DNA of 64,000 nt from Chloroflexota bacterium (GTDB lineage Bacteria > Chloroflexota > Chloroflexia > Chloroflexales > Herpetosiphonaceae). The translations under genes and the position numbers were made by a program. Below, piece after piece: positions 1 through 7,819 of the stretch; positions within the stretch are counted from its first letter, which is position 1; each line of letters opens with the position of its first letter. The DNA lies in assembly GCA_020161265.1 (NCBI GenBank), contig JAIUOC010000009.1, forward strand, positions 248,001 to 312,000, written 5' to 3'. The notes below the pieces were generated by a model that saw only the letters and a program-made list of their open reading frames with translations, had not been told where the DNA came from and made no database searches.

Positions 1-37
1 CGGCCCAAGCAGCAACCTTAGGCCGTGGATAAAAAAC

Positions 38-1726
38 TTAGTTTCTTGGTTTCGTATCGCCAACGTGAACAATTCCATTGCGATTCAGGAATTTATATTG
101 GGTATAGCGGCTCTTTTCGGGAGTTTCAACCAAATTACCTTCGGCATCATAACCCGCCGTTGTCCATTCCATATCCAAGGTCACACGTTTTTGCAGAAGC
201 CCATCGACTGCTGTTGAGAATCCGGCAGCATCAGTTTTTTGTTGATAGAGCCATGGCTCAATCGTCAAAGTTACCGTTGGGCGAACAAACAACACGTCAT
301 ATTCAGCCCATTTTTGCACATCGTGCTTGAGTTCGAGCAACATTTCTTTGAAGACGGGCGATAGTGCTTCTGGCAACGGACCTTCGGCTACGCCAAACTC
401 ACCATCAACAAACGCATCTTTGGTTGCATCGTAATAGACTTTATAGACAAATTTTTCTTGCGGCACTTGGTCGAATGGCACTTCCATGACCCGACCTTCG
501 CCTTCAACCGGTACATACGACACGGCCAATTCGTTCGAACCGACTTTTTGAATCCCGAAGGCGGGCAAGCCACCATACGAAACTACAATAAAGACGATCA
601 ACGAAACGATCCCGCCAGCAACCGCAAATTTGCGATCTTTGAAGCGGCGTGAAGGGTTGCGGTCGATGTACGGCAAGAGGAACAGTGCGCCGAAGATGAT
701 CCCAGCGATGCCCAAGCCCCAAACGATCTTATCACCAAGTTTCAACATCCCTTGCAACCAGAAGAAATACCATGGTGCTTGGGTGTGTTGCGGGGTTTCC
801 AAAGCGTTGGCGTGATTTTCCAGCTTGGCATCCCAGAAGAAGTTGTTGATAAAGATAAAGGCAAAGGTCAAAACCACAATCACTGCCAATTCAAAGAACA
901 CTTGATCTGGCAAGAAAGGAATTTTGCGCTTGGTTGGTTTTTTGTTTTCAAACAATTCGTGAATTGGCGAGATTTCTTGCTTGCGCACTGCATAGTAGTG
1001 AATACTGATGAAAATAATCGTCAGCATTGGCAACATAAAGATGTGCAGCAAGTAGAAGCGCAAGAGTGCGCCCGCGCCAATTTCAGCGCCACCACGGAGC
1101 AAGCGGCCAATTGCCGGCCCAACCCCAGGTGCAGCATCGGCCATCGACGAACCAATCGTCACCGCCCAAAACGCCAATTGGTCCCATGGCAAGAGATAGC
1201 CAGAGAACGACAACAATAGCGTCATAAAGAGCAGGATCATCCCCGTAAACCAGATAAACTGGCGCGGAGCTTTATACGAGGCCGTAAAGTAGGTTCGCAG
1301 CATGTGAAGAATCACCACTGCAACCATAAAGTGCGCCCCTAAGCGGTGAACATTCCGCATCAGGCCGCCCAACGGCACATCGTTCATAATCTGGGTCATG
1401 GTGGCGTAGGCTTCGTTGGGCGATGGCGAATAATAGATCATCAAAACGAGACCAGTAATCGCCTCAAGCACAAAGAAGAAAAACGACATCCAGCCAAGCC
1501 CCATGGTGTAGTACCATGCGGTGGCTTCTTCAGATAACGAACGTGGGCGAATGTGATACCAAAAACTATTTGAGTGCACCCGCATCCGTGGGTTTGGGCG
1601 TGGTGCTGGCTCACCACGGAGCGTTTCACGCCACTCCCGTGCCCCCATCGAAGGGAAGAATGAGCGGCCAACCTCGGTTAGCCAGCCACCGAAGCCCTTG
1701 CGCTTGCTTTCAGGCGATACAGCCAT
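38..1726 (-). CDS. qcrB: Cytochrome b of a Rieske/cytochrome b quinol oxidoreductase
   Basis: Membrane subunit that oxidises (mena)quinol and carries two b hemes. Of 562 residues, about 70-390 form the membrane core and the last 180 are a soluble extension. Heme ligand pairs are H127/H141 and H228/H243; the 15-residue step of the second pair is the b6 type rather than the bc1 type. The Qo motif usually written PEWY reads APWY (317-320), so the glutamate is missing. It lies 27 bases downstream of the Rieske gene and has a clear AAGGAG seven bases before ATG, so the two form one operon. Any further complex gene would lie beyond the left edge. Family call is firm; whether it is closer to bc or b6f cannot be settled by eye. 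Confidence 0.95.
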   Translation of the reverse strand: MAVSPESKRKGFGGWLTEVGRSFFPSMGAREWRETLRGEPAPRPNPRMRVHSNSFWYHIRPRSLSEEATAWYYTMGLGWMSFFFFVLEAITGLVLMIYYSPSPNEAYATMTQIMNDVPLGGLMRNVHRLGAHFMVAVVILHMLRTYFTASYKAPRQFIWFTGMILLFMTLLLSFSGYLLPWDQLAFWAVTIGSSMADAAPGVGPAIGRLLRGGAEIGAGALLRFYLLHIFMLPMLTIIFISIHYYAVRKQEISPIHELFENKKPTKRKIPFLPDQVFFELAVIVVLTFAFIFINNFFWDAKLENHANALETPQHTQAPWYFFWLQGMLKLGDKIVWGLGIAGIIFGALFLLPYIDRNPSRRFKDRKFAVAGGIVSLIVFIVVSYGGLPAFGIQKVGSNELAVSYVPVEGEGRVMEVPFDQVPQEKFVYKVYYDATKDAFVDGEFGVAEGPLPEALSPVFKEMLLELKHDVQKWAEYDVLFVRPTVTLTIEPWLYQQKTDAAGFSTAVDGLLQKRVTLDMEWTTAGYDAEGNLVETPEKSRYTQYKFLNRNGIVHVGDTKPRN

Positions 1727-1753
1727 ACGGAAACTCCTTCGTGACTGGGTAAA

Positions 1754-2473
1754 CTAGCCGTGAGTTAGACCCGTCTTCTTTTTCCCAGTGTCTACAACCA
1801 ATGCGCCATTTTCTAATGTAACCGGAAACTGATCAAGGTTTCGGGGCGCAGGACCAAGCACATAATGGCTGTTACGTTCAAACGTCGAGCCATGACATGG
1901 GCAGATAAAGCGATTTTGTGAAGCTTGGAAGGGAATCAAACAGCCTAAGTGGGTACATACTTGATAGATCGCAATCAAATAGGCACCATCGCCGGTTTCG
2001 ACCCCAACATTATTATCGTTGGTTGGGACGATCCCATTTTCGGCTTCACTTTTGGTCTTATCCACCTTAACAATGAAAAATTTACCAGTAGAGTTTAATT
2101 CTGGGGCTTCTTCGACTGAGTAGCTTTCGCCGCTACGAGCCAGGGTAAATTTGCCGCCAAACTGGCCTGCTTTAATCCGTGGGTAGGCAAACCCACCAGG
2201 AATCCACTCGCCACCGCCGGTCAATTCTCTGACTAAATCGTCATCTTTGTTGGGCGAAACCATTGTGCCCAGCCCAAGCGCAGTTAACACTGCCAATGAG
2301 CCAGCCGTCGCATAAGCCATAAATTCGCGCCGATTGAGCCCTAGCCGCTCGCCAACCGGCTTGCCAACTTTGGTACGGGTCACAGAGCTAACGCCTGCTT
2401 TAGCAGTCACTGCCTCTGCTTCGGCCTGCGAGACGATCCGCCGCCCTCCAGATTGTTTCGGGTTTTCAGCCAT
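1754..2473 (-). CDS. qcrA: Rieske [2Fe-2S] iron-sulfur protein
   Basis: High-potential iron-sulfur subunit that takes the first electron from quinol and passes it to a cytochrome or copper protein. The cluster motifs are CTHLGC and CPCHGS, about 15 residues apart, near residues 170-195, giving the two Cys and two His ligands plus the disulfide cysteines. The N-terminus has an unusually long cytoplasmic stretch (about 45 residues), then a twin-arginine-like NRREF followed by one membrane segment, as expected for a Tat-exported membrane-anchored Rieske protein. AGGAG lies nine bases before the ATG. First gene of a two-gene operon with cytochrome b. Confidence 0.95.
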   Translation of the reverse strand: MAENPKQSGGRRIVSQAEAEAVTAKAGVSSVTRTKVGKPVGERLGLNRREFMAYATAGSLAVLTALGLGTMVSPNKDDDLVRELTGGGEWIPGGFAYPRIKAGQFGGKFTLARSGESYSVEEAPELNSTGKFFIVKVDKTKSEAENGIVPTNDNNVGVETGDGAYLIAIYQVCTHLGCLIPFQASQNRFICPCHGSTFERNSHYVLGPAPRNLDQFPVTLENGALVVDTGKKKTGLTHG

Positions 2474-2686
2474 TATTAGGTTCTCCTAGCCGCCTTGGTT
2501 GTCGTTTGGATATCGTGGCAATGTCAAAAAAATACCGCGCACAGACGCTGAGGCGGGGTCACTCGGTATTGTAACACATTGCACAAAGGAGCGTCAAACG
2601 CCTAGCACAGCGATTTTTTGCCTTTATAAAGGGCTATTTCGCAATTAGACCATGCCAGTTTTTAGCTAATTTGGCAGTTTTTTCAG

Positions 2687-3154
2687 CTATGCACGTGGCT
2701 CGCTTTGCTCAAGTTCTGGGTCTAAATGCCACAATGAAAAGAATTCTTTGTCTTGATCGGCACGATGCACATAGACTTCCCCCAAATAGGAAATTGCATT
2801 TGGCCGTTGGCAATCTAAACAACGATAAATATCATACTTGAAACGTGTGCTGACTGGATTCGAAACAGTCGCATTCACTTCATAGGCATCGGTGTTATGG
2901 CTGCCACACCAAGCACATTCGACTGGATAAACTACCACCCACAGCGAGCGCCGAAACCGACGCGGCGATTCACGCACTTTGCGCCGCACAATCCGGTCGG
3001 GCCAGCGAATATCCACCATCGCCTCACGGCAGGTCGGGCAACGCCGTAGCTCATGTTGCAAGGTTACTTGCGGATTGACCACCGTAATAATGTCGCCAGC
3101 CAAGACTGGCCCACGATACTCACACCACAAACAGCCTTCAGGTTTTTCATGCAT
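2687..3154 (-). CDS. Four-CxxC zinc-ribbon-like protein, unknown function
   Basis: A soluble 155-residue protein with four CxxC knuckles (CLWC, CPTC, CAWC, CLDC) that would make two zinc ribbons, separated by an Arg-rich linker (about residues 50-70). The C-terminus is acidic. No catalytic motif is visible. It could be a nucleic-acid or protein-binding adaptor, but that is only an inference from the zinc-ribbon layout. GAGG precedes the ATG by nine bases. It stands alone, 213 bases upstream of the Rieske gene on the same strand. Confidence 0.7.
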   Translation of the reverse strand: MHEKPEGCLWCEYRGPVLAGDIITVVNPQVTLQHELRRCPTCREAMVDIRWPDRIVRRKVRESPRRFRRSLWVVVYPVECAWCGSHNTDAYEVNATVSNPVSTRFKYDIYRCLDCQRPNAISYLGEVYVHRADQDKEFFSLWHLDPELEQSEPRA

Positions 3155-3351
3155 ATATGCCTCATCATTTGATCAATCAGTTTGATAATGGGTAATTATA
3201 CCTACGATAGGCCGAGCGACTAGTTTTTAGACATCAGACGATAGCGCAGAGAATATATGATATGGCTCAAGGCTGAAGGCTCTGGGCTATCGGAACGTTT
3301 TGTAGAATTGCAATCATTCCAAAAGCCAAAAGTCTATCGCCTATAGCCACA

Positions 3352-3371
3352 CCTTTGTTCCCTTCGTGGTT
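3352..3371. repeat. Degenerate copy of the CACGAAG-type intergenic repeat
   Basis: The stretch reads as the complement of a CACGAAG-rich 9-mer repeat whose clearer copies lie at 62942-62968, 47898-47926 and 36453-36473. It sits in the 295-base gap between two genes, together with GGCTATxG-like words around 3265-3350. Confidence 0.45.
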
Positions 3372-3393
3372 ACAAAACGAATTTCGTTTAAAC

Positions 3394-3432
3394 AAAAAAT
3401 GCCCCTGCCCTGAAATCAATCATGGGCAGGGG
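3394..3432 (-). terminator. Intrinsic terminator of the M3 peptidase gene
   Basis: Nine-base perfect stem (CCCCTGCCC/GGGCAGGGG, 3402-3410 with 3424-3432) followed on the minus strand by a run of six T. It lies 18 bases past the peptidase stop. Confidence 0.85.
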
Positions 3433-3449
3433 TGCAATAACTCAATTAA

Positions 3450-5135
3450 TTAATCGTGGAGTGTGGTCATATGGTGATCGACTAAGCGAGCCAATTCGCC
3501 AACGGTTTCGCGATCGAAAGCAAATTTTGCCCCAGCCGCTGCAAATAATTGACTCAAGGGTTTGGTATTGCCCAAGGCCAAAGCTGAACGATATTGCGCC
3601 ACCGCCTGCGCTTGATCAGCTAAAGCATTGCGCCAAACTTGTTGGGCACCCAATTGGGCCAAGCCATATTCAACATAATAGAGCGGTGCTTCAAAAATGT
3701 GCTGCTTGCGATGCCAACCGGTCATATGCACATCCTCGAAGCCATCCCAATTGATTCCGCTCATAAAGCGCTGATAGAGGTCTTTCCACACAGCATCAAG
3801 CTGCTCCGCTGTTACAGCTTCGGGCGCTTCAATATAAACCCAATGTTGGAAGGCATCGACTGTTGCCATGTAGGGCAAAAATTTGAGCATGCTCCAAAGA
3901 TGTTCGGAGCGAGCACGGCGAGCATCAGTTTCGCTGTAGAAGCCGCCTTGATCCTTGGCCAAATACGGAGCTGCCAACAATTCCATCGCCATCGAAGCTA
4001 CTTCACAAAACTCAGTTGGCCCATCGTAATTCCAAATCAGGCCATTGGTTGCTGATGATTCCATAAAGTGGAAGGCATGGCCACCTTCGTGCAACATCGT
4101 TTGGACATCATCATGGGTGCCAACCGCATTCATGAAAATATAGGGCACTTTGGAAACAAACATCCCACCGCAATAACCACCAGGTGCTTTGCCTGGGCGT
4201 GAATCCAAATCCAGCCAGCCATCACGCATGCGCGTGTATTGCGCTCCCAGTTCAGGATCAACGCGATCGAAGATTGTTTGACAGACGCTTTCCAGTTCAT
4301 CGGCGCTTTGGAAGGGAGTTAAGCCTGGCCGCGATTGCGGATCAACCGCGATATCCCATGGACGTAGGCTATCAACACCTAATTCACGCTGGCGCACTGC
4401 CGACCATTTTTCTACCAACGGCACAACTTCATGTTCAATTGCATCGTGGAAGGTACGGCAATCGGCAGGCGTATAATCGAAGCGACCATAGAGATCCCAG
4501 ACATAATCTAAATAACTGGCTTTGCCAGCATTCGTGGCAATCTGACGACGCAGCTTGAGTTGCTTGAGATAAATTTCGTTGAAAGCTGCTCGGTCTTGCA
4601 AGAAGCGGCTGTGATAAGCTCGCCATGCAGCTTCGCGTACACTGCGATCAGGCTCGTTTAACAGCTTAAACACTGCTTGCATGGTCAAGGTTTCGCCTTG
4701 CCATTCAACGCTCATTGCGCCCATCAATTTGCTAAATTCGGCACTCAGGCGCTCAACTTCGGTCAATAGTGGCACATTTTCTTCGCGGAACAAATTGGCT
4801 TCAGCATGAAACCGCCGCAGCATTTCTTGCATTTCGGCTGGCAACAGCGTTGGATCAAGCGCCAAGATTTTTTCTTTCAAGGTTTGGGCGGCAACCTTGG
4901 ATTTAGGGGTTAATTCCTCAATTGTGTAGAGGTACAATTCTTCGGCGGCCTGATCTTGGGTATTTTCGGTCATCGCCCGATAGGCCTTAAAGCCAAACTC
5001 TTGCAAATGGGCTTCCAACTCACTCCAACGGCCTAACCAAGCAGTTGCATTGGCAGCCGTAAGCTCCTCGGCTGCAAGTGAATCGTAGTAGGGCTGAACT
5101 GTGGCCCAATCGCGTGGGTCAATCTTCAAACTCAT
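3450..5135 (-). CDS. M3 family oligoendopeptidase (PepF-like)
   Basis: Cytoplasmic zinc metallopeptidase of the thimet/PepF family that trims oligopeptides. The zinc site HEGGH is at residues 349-353, and the third ligand Glu is at 378, exactly 25 residues later as in the family. The 561-residue length fits bacterial M3 oligoendopeptidases; there is no signal peptide. Strong terminator downstream and tRNA-Val upstream suggest a single-gene unit. Confidence 0.93.
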   Translation of the reverse strand: MSLKIDPRDWATVQPYYDSLAAEELTAANATAWLGRWSELEAHLQEFGFKAYRAMTENTQDQAAEELYLYTIEELTPKSKVAAQTLKEKILALDPTLLPAEMQEMLRRFHAEANLFREENVPLLTEVERLSAEFSKLMGAMSVEWQGETLTMQAVFKLLNEPDRSVREAAWRAYHSRFLQDRAAFNEIYLKQLKLRRQIATNAGKASYLDYVWDLYGRFDYTPADCRTFHDAIEHEVVPLVEKWSAVRQRELGVDSLRPWDIAVDPQSRPGLTPFQSADELESVCQTIFDRVDPELGAQYTRMRDGWLDLDSRPGKAPGGYCGGMFVSKVPYIFMNAVGTHDDVQTMLHEGGHAFHFMESSATNGLIWNYDGPTEFCEVASMAMELLAAPYLAKDQGGFYSETDARRARSEHLWSMLKFLPYMATVDAFQHWVYIEAPEAVTAEQLDAVWKDLYQRFMSGINWDGFEDVHMTGWHRKQHIFEAPLYYVEYGLAQLGAQQVWRNALADQAQAVAQYRSALALGNTKPLSQLFAAAGAKFAFDRETVGELARLVDHHMTTLHD

Positions 5136-5202
5136 GCCAGAACTCCTTGCTAGATTGTTGCTACTCTCAAAGGGCTAAACCACCGCAAAAACCTACACAA
5201 AT

Positions 5203-5230
5203 AAAAAATCGCCCTCGTTGAGGGCGATTT
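5203..5230 (-). terminator. Intrinsic terminator behind tRNA-Val
   Basis: Stem AAATCGCCCTC/GAGGGCGATTT with a three-base loop, then T6 on the minus strand, starting six bases after the encoded CCA end of the tRNA. Confidence 0.85.
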
Positions 5231-5235
5231 ACGAG

Positions 5236-5312
5236 TGGTGGGCGGTACTGGACTCGAACCAGTGACCTCCACGATGTCAACGTGGCGCTCTAACCAACTG
5301 AGCTAACTGCCC
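5236..5312 (-). tRNA. tRNA-Val(GAC)
   Basis: Cloverleaf readable on the minus strand. The acceptor stem is GGGCAGT pairing with ACCGCCC (one A-C mismatch), the D arm is GCTC-type, the anticodon loop TTGACAT gives GAC within a CCACG/CGTGG stem, and the T loop is TTCGAGT. The terminal CCA is encoded. Decodes GUC/GUU valine codons. Confidence 0.95.
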
Positions 5313-5339
5313 ACGCGCCCGCGTATACTACCATAGCTC

Positions 5340-6719
5340 TCAGCTTTTTGCAAATTCGAGGCTTTGCTCAACTGGTTGGCGTTGGGCTAAACGTACCCGC
5401 AAGCCATGCTTCACCCCTAAGGTAATTTGTGGATCATACTCGACGCGCTGGGTTGGATCAAGGGTGAAATCATAATGCTGCATCATGGTTGCCAATAATA
5501 ATTGGGCTTCCATCATAGCAAAAACGTTGCCAATACAAACTCGTGAACCAGCCCCAAAGGGAATATAGGCATATTTATGGCGTGCCCGTTCTTGCTCCGA
5601 GCTAAACCGCTCAGGGTCGAAGCGCTCTGGTTCAGGCCAATAGCGTGGATTATGGTGCATGGCATAGGGCGAAACCATGGCTGCCTGACGTGGGGTGATC
5701 GTTTGGCCAAGCACAGTGATATTTTCGGTTGGCACACGGGCACTCAAGGCATAAGCTGGCGGATACATGCGCAAGGTTTCTTTGATCACCATTTCGGTAT
5801 AGGGCAATTTTTGCAAATCTTGCAACGTGACAGCGCGGCCTTGCAATACCTCATCAACCTCGGCTTGCAAGCGTTGGCGCACCTCAGGCGCTTGACTCAG
5901 CAAATAGCTGCACCAGGTTAAGGTATTAGCGGTCGTTTCGTGGCCAGCTAAAAACAGCGTTACCACTTCATCACGCACTTGTTGGTCGGTCATACCTTGG
6001 CCATTGCCATCGTCGATTGAGAGCAACAACATCGACAAGAGATCGCCAGTATCTTCGCCACTGGCACGGCGCTCGCGAATCACCCGCTGCACCACTTGAT
6101 CGATTTGCTTGCTGGCATGTTCCAGCGCCCGATTAGCGCGAGTAGGAATCCAGCGCGGCAGCGGCAGGCTTTGCTCCGAGATAATTGTAAAGTTAACCTG
6201 AATATCTTCCATGGCTTGGCTAACTTGGCGCACTTCTTGTTCGCTGATGTCAGCATTGAAGAGGGTTTTGGTCACAATTGTCAGGGTCAATTCCATCATG
6301 GCCTGATCCATATCCAGAATCGCGCCATCGTGCCAACGGTCGAGCATAGCTTGGGTATGCTCAACCATGGTTTCAGCATAGGCCTGAATGCGCTTCATAT
6401 GAAATGCAGGCTGAACCAATTTACGCTGCTTTTGATGATCAGCACCATCATTGCTGAGCAAACCATTGCCTAAAAAGCGCGAAAGCAACTCGCGATCACC
6501 GCCATTTTTGCGCACTTTATCGCGATTAGTCACCAAAAGCTCTTGAATCCCAGCCGGATCATTGACCAGATAGACCCGAAACGGCCCCATCCGACAGGTC
6601 GTGAAATCGCCAAAACTTGCGAGATATTCGAAAAAGCCTAACGGGCCATATTTATGTAAATCGCGCCGACTTCCACCGAGGCGGGTTCCTTTGGGGCCAG
6701 GTAACATTTTAACCGTCAT
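5340..6719 (-). CDS. Cytochrome P450 (CYP102/CYP4-like bacterial class)
   Basis: Heme monooxygenase, soluble, 459 residues. Landmarks: I-helix oxygen-activation motif AGHETT (258-263), K-helix ETLR (314-317), PERF-type segment near 365-372, and the heme-binding loop FGAGSRVCIG with the Cys ligand at 395. Substrate cannot be told from the sequence; fatty acids or terpenoids are typical for this general class. GGAGG stands seven bases before the ATG. No ferredoxin or reductase gene is nearby, so the electron donor is encoded elsewhere. A palindrome upstream (6797-6819) may control it. Confidence 0.93.
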   Translation of the reverse strand: MTVKMLPGPKGTRLGGSRRDLHKYGPLGFFEYLASFGDFTTCRMGPFRVYLVNDPAGIQELLVTNRDKVRKNGGDRELLSRFLGNGLLSNDGADHQKQRKLVQPAFHMKRIQAYAETMVEHTQAMLDRWHDGAILDMDQAMMELTLTIVTKTLFNADISEQEVRQVSQAMEDIQVNFTIISEQSLPLPRWIPTRANRALEHASKQIDQVVQRVIRERRASGEDTGDLLSMLLLSIDDGNGQGMTDQQVRDEVVTLFLAGHETTANTLTWCSYLLSQAPEVRQRLQAEVDEVLQGRAVTLQDLQKLPYTEMVIKETLRMYPPAYALSARVPTENITVLGQTITPRQAAMVSPYAMHHNPRYWPEPERFDPERFSSEQERARHKYAYIPFGAGSRVCIGNVFAMMEAQLLLATMMQHYDFTLDPTQRVEYDPQITLGVKHGLRVRLAQRQPVEQSLEFAKS

Positions 6720-6796
6720 GTGCCACCTCCAGGCTGTATTGCCGTTGTTGAATTATCGTTCGCTGAATAGAGTAAGTTTATTCGCCGCAAAACGTT

Positions 6797-6819
6797 ATTT
6801 ATGAATTCCGTTCATAAAT
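6797..6819. promoter_or_regulatory. Operator-like palindrome between the P450 and a membrane protein gene
   Basis: Perfect nine-base inverted repeat ATTTATGAA/TTCATAAAT with a five-base centre, 77 bases before the P450 ATG and 135 before the divergent gene. This spacing fits a dimeric repressor site in a divergent promoter region, but no regulator gene is adjacent. A 23-codon open frame (6841-6912) lies beside it and has no ribosome-binding site. Confidence 0.45.
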
Positions 6820-6954
6820 CATAACGAGAGTGTAGCTCAAATGCAAGCGGCATTGGATGAACAAATGTTAAGAGAACTATGGGCCGAGGTCATGGAACAA
6901 ACAGCATGCTAGAGCGTACCAATGGAGTCGATGTTAGACGATGGAGAAATTAAG

Positions 6955-7527
6955 ATGAGCTACCGCGTTCCAGTCAACAATCAGCATTTGAAACTACTGC
7001 CCAATGAAGAAATTCTGTGGCAAGGCCAACCAGTCCAAGGCTTTAAGTTTTATCCTGTTGATCTTGCGCCCATAGTTTTTGGTGGATTGTGGCTTTATTT
7101 CGGAATCACGCAGGTTCTCTTTGTAGATGGGCAACAATCAACGTCGATGGACTGGATTATCCTCGGCTTATTTGTTTTATTTGCAAGTTATATGAGCATT
7201 GGTAGGCTGTTTTTGGGGCGCTACTTACGCCGCCATACCTACTATATGCTGACCAATCGTCGAGCATTGATTTCCATCCGCTGGCTAAAACGCGATTATC
7301 AACATAGCCACCATTTAGCGCGAATCGACTCCGTTGTGCTTGATCGTTTGCCGAATGGTCAGCAAAGTATTATCTTCAATAATAAACCAGCGCTCCACCA
7401 ATATTTATTCCTTGGCGTAAACAGTGGGTTTTCAATTTTTTTTGAGGGCGTGCCTAATGCTGAAGCGCTATACCAACAGATTCTAGGCCTACAAACAACC
7501 TTACGAAGTAATCAAACTGGCGGCTAA
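6955..7527 (+). CDS. Membrane protein with PH-like (bPH/YdbT-type) layout, unknown function
   Basis: Of 190 residues, the N-terminal 30 are soluble, two membrane segments follow (about 35-55 and 68-88), and the rest is a cytoplasmic beta-rich domain starting around YYMLTNRRALI. This two-helix-then-TNRR pattern is that of bacterial PH-domain membrane proteins. Start chosen at 6955 because GGAGA lies nine bases upstream; an in-frame ATG at 6922 has no ribosome-binding site. Function unknown. Confidence 0.75.
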   Translation: MSYRVPVNNQHLKLLPNEEILWQGQPVQGFKFYPVDLAPIVFGGLWLYFGITQVLFVDGQQSTSMDWIILGLFVLFASYMSIGRLFLGRYLRRHTYYMLTNRRALISIRWLKRDYQHSHHLARIDSVVLDRLPNGQQSIIFNNKPALHQYLFLGVNSGFSIFFEGVPNAEALYQQILGLQTTLRSNQTGG

Positions 7528-7577
7528 ATCCCCTATGGTAGGCCATAAAAACGGTACTTTTGCGGCACATTTGTTTC

Positions 7578-7606
7578 TTGACGATGAATCTTGCGATTGC
7601 TATAAT
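7578..7606 (+). promoter_or_regulatory. Sigma70-type promoter of the prkA operon
   Basis: TTGACG (7578-7583), a 17-base spacer, and TATAAT (7601-7606) preceded by TG one base away, so also an extended -10. This predicts transcription from about 7613 and a leader of about 207 bases before prkA. Confidence 0.7.
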
Positions 7607-7609
7607 TGA

Positions 7610-7801
7610 AAAGCCGAAGTAGCAACGGCACTTCCTCTTAAACCATCCTCTGGCAGCGCACATTCTCAAAGTTTATCAACCTGCCAGAACAATTGCCGTA
7701 CTTTGGTGTTGGCTCATTTTCAGTCGGCTTTGTCCGCGTTCCTCGGTATCTATCGGCGGACCCCACCCCTCCGTCGTCGCTCTGTTCCCGCCGCGTGGCG
7801 G
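7610..7801 (+). promoter_or_regulatory. Structured 5' leader of prkA, possible cis-regulatory RNA
   Basis: Several pairings are nested in correct order: AAAGCCGA (7610-7617) with TCGGCTTT (7724-7731), ACGGCA (7625-7630) with TGCCGT (7694-7699), and CTGGCAG (7650-7656) with CTGCCAG (7681-7687). Two more hairpins follow: GTCCGC/GCGGAC (7732-7737, 7756-7761) and CCGCC/GGCGG (7788-7801), the last just before the GTAGGAGG ribosome-binding site. I do not recognise a known riboswitch class. The outermost helix may be partly upstream of the transcription start. Confidence 0.4.
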
Positions 7802-7819
7802 TGATGTAGGAGGCCAACT

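Noticed and set aside
752-1219. 155-codon plus-strand frame opposite cytochrome b
   Set aside because: Antisense shadow of a well-supported membrane gene; no start signal.
6841-6912. 23-codon open frame upstream of the bPH-like membrane protein
   Set aside because: No ribosome-binding site; too short to distinguish from chance. It could be a relic but nothing supports that.
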